The translations under genes were made by a program, and so were the position numbers. A stretch of 64,000 nucleotides of DNA from contig OZ025654.1 in NCBI GenBank assembly GCA_964019335.1, positions 372,001 through 436,000 of the forward strand. Reading direction: 5' to 3'. Below, piece by piece: positions 59,186 through 64,000 of this stretch; the stretch's first letter is position 1; each line of letters begins with the position of its first letter. The notes below the pieces were generated by a model. That model was not told the origin of the DNA. It did not search any database and saw only the letters and a program-made list of their open reading frames with translations. This DNA comes from Diplonema japonicum. Lineage: Eukaryota; Euglenozoa; Diplonemea; Diplonemida; Diplonemidae.

Positions 59186-59916
59186 TTTTTCTCTTTTTTT
59201 TTTTTCTTAATTAGAGGCGGAGCAGTGAATTACATTTGAAAAAGAAAGGAAAAAAAAAAGAAAACTTAACACTGAGTCTGGAGTGTGGGAGAAGAGGGGT
59301 GTAGGGGGGGGGACTGATTTCTAATAACCCTTACGGAAACGAGCACTGATTACTGTAAAATCTCTTAATCTTTGTAATCAGGTTTTTTTTTTTTTCTTTG
59401 CGTTTTTTGTTTTTGTTTTTGTTCTTGAGCGAGATTTTACCACCGATGCAATTCAATCTGACGTAAGCGAGACAGATGGTTCACCATCTCAAGCCCAAGG
59501 TCACTAAGAAACCCTCGAAGAAGAAGAAAAAAAAAAGAAGAAAATCGTGTGGCACGTGTGCAATAAGTCCGGGGTGGTAAGCTGATGGACAGAAGGAAAA
59601 ACCGGGTGCCAAAAAAAAAGAAAAAAAAAGCTCAATCTGCTTTTAAAGCTTTATTGTAGAAAACAAACACCCCCCTGTTCTTTTCTTTTTGGGTTTTTTC
59701 CCACGTTCTGCAAGGATTATAAATACAAGACGGAGAGGTAAAAAAAAGGGGGGGGGGAAGATCGCTTTCTTTCCCCCTTTCTTTTTTCCCCAATATGATG
59801 GGAGAACTATTTAAAAAAAAAAAAAGAAGAAAAAAAAGAACCCCTCGTGCTTTACGCCACCCCATAACTCTTTTAAAGACAGAAAAGATTTGCCAACCCT
59901 TCGTCTCTTTAAAAAA

Positions 59917-60055
59917 GAGTCGGCTGATTGTTGTTGTGCAAAGCCGTTTTCACCTACAGTAGGGATAAACGGACAAGCTGCCTCTACTCTTTTTTGCAAT
60001 AACAATTCCTTTCAAAATCTGTTTACTTGTTCCAGCAAATAAATAAAAAAAAAAA
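59917..60055 (+). repeat. Dispersed repeat family A, most complete copy
   Basis: GAGTCGGCTGATTGTTGTTG, GCAAAGCCGTTTTCACCTAC, AGTAGGGATAAACGGACAAG, CTGCCTCTACTC, GCAATAACAATTCCTTTCAA, then TTACTTGTTCCAGCAAATAA and A-rich tail. It can serve as the reference for the family. Confidence 0.8.
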
Positions 60056-60240
60056 TAGTGTCCGCAAAAACACAACGTCGTGTCTTTGAGAAGACTTTCC
60101 TTATTTTCTTTTTTAATATTTCTTTTGTTTTCCTGGACAATAATAAAATAAATAAAAAAAAAACTGGACATATCTGAAAAAGAAATTGCGTTTTCCTTTT
60201 TTTTTTTCTTTTTGCGTCTCACCGCCTAGTTCTTAAAAAA

Positions 60241-60355
60241 GAAGTTGATTGTTGTTTGTGCATAGCCAGGGTTAACCACTACTCTTTTTGGCACTAACAA
60301 TTCATTGTCGATACTTATTATATTTGTATTTCTTGTTCATGCAAAAAAAAAAAAG
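60241..60355 (+). repeat. Dispersed repeat family A, variant copy
   Basis: GATTGTTGTTTGTGCATAGC, CAGGGTTAACC, ACTACTCTTTTTGGCACTAA, CAATTCATTG, then CTTGTTCATGC and an A-tract. It is more like the fragment at 25586-25660 than like the main group, suggesting a subfamily. Confidence 0.6.
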
Positions 60356-60456
60356 AGGTAGAGGTGGGGGGGGGGGGGGGGGTGAGGTTTTTTCCCCCCC
60401 TCGCTGCTTCGACGGCATTCTTTTCTCTTCTATTTTTTTTTTTCTTTTTCAAAATC

Positions 60457-62423
60457 TCAAAAGAAATCATAATCAGACAGATCAGGACAAAACGTGGGAT
60501 TTTCGTAAGTGTCAACACCGGCTGCGTGCATAAAACCAAGAACGGTATTCACCACAAGAGAAGACGCACCAAGAACAAGCAGCGCAAGAGGAGGGAGCGC
60601 CTCCCAGCTTGTGATAATCGTGGTGTAGCTAGGCCGGCTGTCTACCGCTTCACCAGCTGAAGACGACATCCCAGCCGGCTTCCCCGTAACCTGCGGTGGG
60701 TTACTCAACGGGCTGCCGTACTCGACATACGTCTTTTCGACGCTTGGAGGAGGGGTGTGCGTGAATCTCCTTTTTTTTTTTTTTTTTTTTCTTTTTCTTT
60801 TTTTTTTAAATATTCCCCATACCTTTTAAACTTAAACCATAAAAGCCCCGGAAGGATAAACCCCAAGGCAGATGCAGCTAAACCTCCGGTAAATTCCAAA
60901 ACAAGCCCTAACTGATCGGATGAGAGAAGCACCCCAGGAGGCAATGTCGCGGCAAAGATGATAGCAGTCAACGCATAATGACGTTTGTTGCTCGTGTCGC
61001 CCTTGAGCACCATTGTGGTCAATGCCTGTCTGACTACAAAGAACTCCATGGGGAAGGTGAAGATCATCGTGAATGCGAGGAGAATCCTGGCGACGTTGAT
61101 CGCCTGGTCGCTCTCGGGGGAGAAGTTGTTCAAAATGTTCGGCCGCGTACACCTGAGGAACGTCCCGTACCCGGCGATGGACAGCACGGCGGAGAGAACG
61201 GTGGCGATCCCGATGCTGATGTAAACCACCTTGGGCCAGTCGTCCTTGTTCTTCAAGGAATTCCGCACCAAAAACGACGAATGATGACACACATACGCAA
61301 ACGCTATCACACCAAACGCAGGGAAGAAATTCTTATGAGCAAAGGCCAACCCACTTTCGTCGTACTGTGCATACGGCATAGAACCTAACGTTACGGAGAA
61401 TCGTGTGTATCCTTGTTCGGTTTCCCAATTAACGGATATCTCAGGATGCGACAGTGTAGCAGCACCACGGGGTACCGTTGTGACATCGAGAACGACTGTT
61501 TCCTTGGTGGCGAGGTTCGCGTTGGAGATGTTCTCGCAACGCGGAAACGGGTTTCGTAGAACCTCCGCACCGGCGTAGATTGCAAACGGTGCAACGGAGT
61601 CAACAAGGGTGTCCATGGTTGTGAAGTTGAACTGGAACCCAGCATCGTTTTTCGTGACGCGAGACAATGTGATGTTTTCGTACCCATACTGACAATCGCT
61701 TCGTATGGTCCACACTCCGGGTTGCCCGACGCTGATCCAACCTACGTTGTTGTTCGACAGGTCTTCAAATGTCCCGGCGACATCAGCGGATCTGACAACC
61801 ACAATAATCAACAAGGCAAAAACCCCCAGTATCGACACAGCCGATGTCTTCGCAAGCACCCCGATATCCTTGAATGACGACAACGGCAGGCACACGAAGC
61901 AACCGCACACAACAATGCACAGTTCCCTCGAGCCTCCCATGTATTTTGCGATGTCCCATGTGCTGAATACCGGGTAAAGCGTATCACCTAGAATGATCAA
62001 ATATGACAGCATGGCGCCGTAAGCAAACAGCGCCATTGATATGGACACCACGTAGTAGCCTGTCTTGCCAAGGAGAGAGTGGCACAGGATTTCATAGTCG
62101 TTTATTTTCATTTTGTCGCCGAGGTCGATGATTAATCGGACGGAATACGCTGTCAGGACACCCGTGGCGAGGAGGACGATGAAGGAGAAGAATGCGCCGC
62201 CCTCCTCCATTGCGAAGGGGAGGCCGATGATGCCAGCGCCTACGATGGAGTTTACAAAGTTCGCAACGCCACTCCACATCGAGTGCGTCCCCCGAATGCC
62301 ATGCACTTCTCTTACGTCGCCCGCTGCTGCATCGACTGTCTGGTCCCCCACCACCTCGATATCTACCTCTTCCATTTCAACCTCTTCATGGTCATTCTCC
62401 CTCGCTGCCAAGTCTTCTTCCAT
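60457..62423 (-). CDS. Amino-acid transporter, AAAP/SLC38-like (two exons)
   Basis: Splicing out 60770-60822 joins the 572-codon frame to a second frame and gives a 637-aa protein from ATG 62423. The N-terminal 50 residues are acidic and cytosolic. The first span, NSIVGAGIIGLPFAMEEGG, carries the GAGIIGLPFA motif of the amino acid/auxin permease superfamily. About eleven spans follow. A large extracellular loop lies between spans 5 and 6 (about 215-355), with sequons and three cysteines. The exon 2 part adds a polar stretch (TPPPSVEKTYVEYGSP) and one more span (PPLALLVLGASSLVVNTVLG). SLC38-type proteins move neutral amino acids with Na+ or H+. Substrate and membrane (plasma or lysosomal) cannot be told. 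Exon 1 read alone would end in a spurious Lys-rich tail. Confidence 0.85.
60770..60822 (-). other. Intron of the amino-acid transporter gene, 53 nt, GT-AG, A-rich
   Basis: Minus strand: GTATGGGGAATATTTA, then almost only A with two G, ending AAAAG. Removal joins WFKFKR to RFTHTPPPSVEK in phase 2 and links both open frames. There is no pyrimidine tract before the AG. Confidence 0.8.
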
Positions 62424-62580
62424 CGTTTACAGTATAGCGTGGAAAATAGACTGTATGGTTATTCTTTTCTTCTTCCAAAATAAAAAACACACAAAAAAAA
62501 CAAAAATAACGACAAGGAGAGGAGGGAAAAAGACAAAGCAGTATACACCTATACATTTATGATACATGAGGCCAGGTGGG

Positions 62581-63420
62581 CTACCCATAAGTCATCGGGG
62601 TCCTTCCGTTTGAGTAGATGTTTACCTGTGTTCTATTCTTCATTGGGGGGTGCCCAGAGGTGGGTTGGTAGGCAGTTGGCGGTCCTTTTTTCGGGATGGG
62701 TGGTGGGGCGGTCGTGTTTCCAAGAGGGACAGATTCAGAAAAGCCAGTGTAGGGAGCCGCTTGCTTCGAATTGGTCATCTTCATGAGGAGTTGTGTTTGT
62801 TCCAGCCTGTGCTGCAGTTCGTTGTTTCGTGTTTGAAGGTCGACCAATTCATTGGACTTCGCCTCACGTTCTTTTCGGAGCTCCTCTCTGAGCTGCGCGA
62901 TTTCAGTGGTAGCGTCTTGCCGCACACGTCGCAGCATCTCTTCTCCCTGCACCTTCGAGAAGTTGCTTTCATGCATCACAGTTGACGGTCGCACGTACAC
63001 CTTCTGCGCAATGGGGCGATTCTCAATCATCTCAAATGAAGGTATCTCATTGACAGGGTCTTCAGGCCGGTAGACTGAGGCAATAAGGCGGACAAGATCG
63101 AAAGCATTGATGGCGGAGAAAAGCAGGTCGTACTGGTTAGGCGCTCCCTTCACAGCCCGCACATCGTCTTCATACAGAACCATTGTCTGGATATGTGAAA
63201 TGGCAATGCACCGCTCCATAGATGTTTGAAGGTCGGCAGCATAGCTCGCCCTGTCAAGAAGAAGTACCAGCCGCTTTGACTGCCGACCGTCCCTCCCAGG
63301 ACGCCCTGACACTTGGAAGAAGTGCAGCGTGCATGCACCGCTGGAGCTGCTCGCAGACGTAAGGTACTCTACAGGCAGGCCGACTCTATTCGTCTGTGTT
63401 GAGTACTGAGACACTGACAT
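62581..63420 (-). CDS. Unknown conserved protein with coiled coil (paralogue of 58664)
   Basis: 279 aa from ATG 63420. Residues 15-143 form the domain shared with the gene at 58664 (VEYLTSASSSSGACTLHFFQ through NRPIAQKVYV), with a basic patch GRPGRDGRQSKR and hydrophobic strands LVLLLD and TMVLYEDDV. Residues 158-218 are a strong coiled coil (EEMLRRVRQDATTEIAQLRE...), so the protein probably dimerises. The tail is Pro/Thr-rich. I do not recognise the family; a PH-like domain plus coil would suit a cytoskeletal or basal-body adaptor, which is conjecture. The two copies flank the amino-acid transporter, pointing to a local duplication. Confidence 0.75.
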   Translation of the reverse strand: MSVSQYSTQTNRVGLPVEYLTSASSSSGACTLHFFQVSGRPGRDGRQSKRLVLLLDRASYAADLQTSMERCIAISHIQTMVLYEDDVRAVKGAPNQYDLLFSAINAFDLVRLIASVYRPEDPVNEIPSFEMIENRPIAQKVYVRPSTVMHESNFSKVQGEEMLRRVRQDATTEIAQLREELRKEREAKSNELVDLQTRNNELQHRLEQTQLLMKMTNSKQAAPYTGFSESVPLGNTTAPPPIPKKGPPTAYQPTSGHPPMKNRTQVNIYSNGRTPMTYG

Positions 63421-63683
63421 TTGCCCACCCTTTTATTTTCCTTTTTGTTTTTTACCAGAATTTTTAAAGTGTGGGTATGCAAATGAGAAAGGGGAAATAG
63501 TGAATGGGGGAAAAAAAAAAAGAAATGAGGGAAGAAAAAAGGGGGCTGGAAGAAGAGGGGACTCAAAAAATCATCCCCTTCAGAAACACAGCCCATCTAT
63601 TAATACCCCCCCCCCCCCCCCCCCTCCCTTTCTGGGAAAGCCCTTGTTCATCCTCAACAAAAGAAAAAGAACAATAGGAAATT

Positions 63684-64000
63684 TCACCATTCCCTGAACT
63701 CCATCCATTTATTCAAAATGATCTCAAGCAACATAAAGATGCCCTTCGCAACGAGATACAAGACAACAGGCCAGACAAGGTCCCAGAACGTAGGTAGGAT
63801 GGCGAATGTGTTGGAGAGAGGCTGGAGTTCCTGCATTGCATTTTTCTTTCCCCCCCCTCCCCCACACACCTTCCCACTCGACGACACAGGGTGGTTAGGT
63901 AGCAGCTTGGCATGTGTTTCGAAATACTCCCTCAGGACAGGGTCCTCCTTAGCACGCTGCGTCTTGGAAAGTTGTCTTTTATCAAATTGTGTAAAAGGCG
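63684..64000 (-). CDS. C-terminal part of a membrane protein (cut by right edge)
   Basis: One frame is open from the right edge to the stop at 63684, about 105 codons. It begins PFTQFDKRQLSKTQRAKEDP and ends with a hydrophobic span and short tail (WDLVWPVVLYLVAKGIFMLL, then EIILNKWMEFREW). The middle contains VCGGGGGKKNAM, which is probably an unspliced 39-nt intron. The last span and aromatic tail suggest a tail-anchored or polytopic membrane protein. No family is recognised; the N-terminus is outside the window. Confidence 0.55.
   Translation of the reverse strand, partial: PFTQFDKRQLSKTQRAKEDPVLREYFETHAKLLPNHPVSSSGKVCGGGGGKKNAMQELQPLSNTFAILPTFWDLVWPVVLYLVAKGIFMLLEIILNKWMEFREW
63831..63869 (-). 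other. Probable intron, 39 nt, GT-AG, in frame
   Basis: Minus strand: GTGTGTGGGGGAGG...AATGCAG, a multiple of three with no stop. Removal joins VSSSGK to ELQPLSNTFAI and deletes an otherwise odd run of five glycines. The frame works either way, so this is less certain than the other introns. Confidence 0.45.

Larger units (their letters stand above)
59186..60456. other. Intergenic with two family A repeats
   Basis: 1.3 kb of A/T- and G-tract-rich DNA. Family A copies at 59917-60055 and 60241-60355 are the only structured parts found. Confidence 0.75.

Noticed and set aside
60457-60708. Separate small gene of 83 codons after the amino-acid transporter
   Set aside because: The 53-nt intron joins it in frame to the transporter, and the transporter otherwise ends in an artefactual Lys-rich tail.
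1-64000. tRNA, rRNA and spliced-leader RNA genes
   Set aside because: Reading both strands I found no convincing cloverleaf with a T-loop, no rRNA core and no known leader motif; a covariance-model scan would be decisive.

Overview
This window looks like nuclear DNA of a protist, most likely a euglenozoan and possibly a diplonemid. Every gene I can support lies on the minus strand across 64 kb, as in the long polycistronic gene arrays of Euglenozoa. The calpain begins with a domain resembling DUF1935 of kinetoplastid calpain-like proteins, and the cyclase catalytic domain resembles trypanosome receptor adenylate cyclases. Long proteins (up to 3004 aa) are encoded without introns, and the few introns are only about 40-53 nt. 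Intergenic DNA is full of long A/T and G/C homopolymers and dispersed repeats. The diplonemid assignment is inference; no rRNA or spliced-leader gene is present to prove it.

Gene order along the + coordinates (transcription runs right to left): the N-terminal part of a lipid-anchored PAS-like protein (1-482); three related membrane proteins (2854-15484) that share one polytopic C-terminal module but carry different ectodomains, a beta-propeller in one and three CUB domains in the other two; a TMEM245/AI-2E-like transporter; a KH-like plus NYN putative RNase; an S28 serine carboxypeptidase; a PLAC8 protein; a CCCH zinc-finger protein; a PB1-WD40 protein; a four-exon calpain; a small ankyrin protein; a small type I membrane protein; a 3004-aa sushi/EGF-like cell-surface protein; and a NifS-like PLP enzyme. 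A 5.5-kb stretch of repeats and gene debris follows (47-52.5 kb). Next come a double-ammonium-transporter/adenylate-cyclase fusion (52494-57200), two copies of an unknown small gene flanking an amino-acid transporter, and the C-terminal part of a membrane protein cut by the right edge.

The strongest biology is at the cell surface. The window encodes a probable ammonium-responsive cyclase, in which one transporter domain and one cyclase domain keep their key residues while a second copy of each has lost them. It also holds an array of receptor-like proteins with exchanged ectodomains whose membrane modules are being homogenised by gene conversion, and a giant adhesin-like protein built from a three-unit higher-order EGF repeat.

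The noncoding DNA holds several repeat families. The most unusual is a pair of elements at about 34.0-34.5 kb and 50.5-51.0 kb. They share terminal inverted repeats and a long 3' hairpin, yet each element uses its own recurring sequence word. Many gene starts could be supported only by signal peptides or by the first suitable ATG, and the 950-codon receptor has no ATG at its apparent start.
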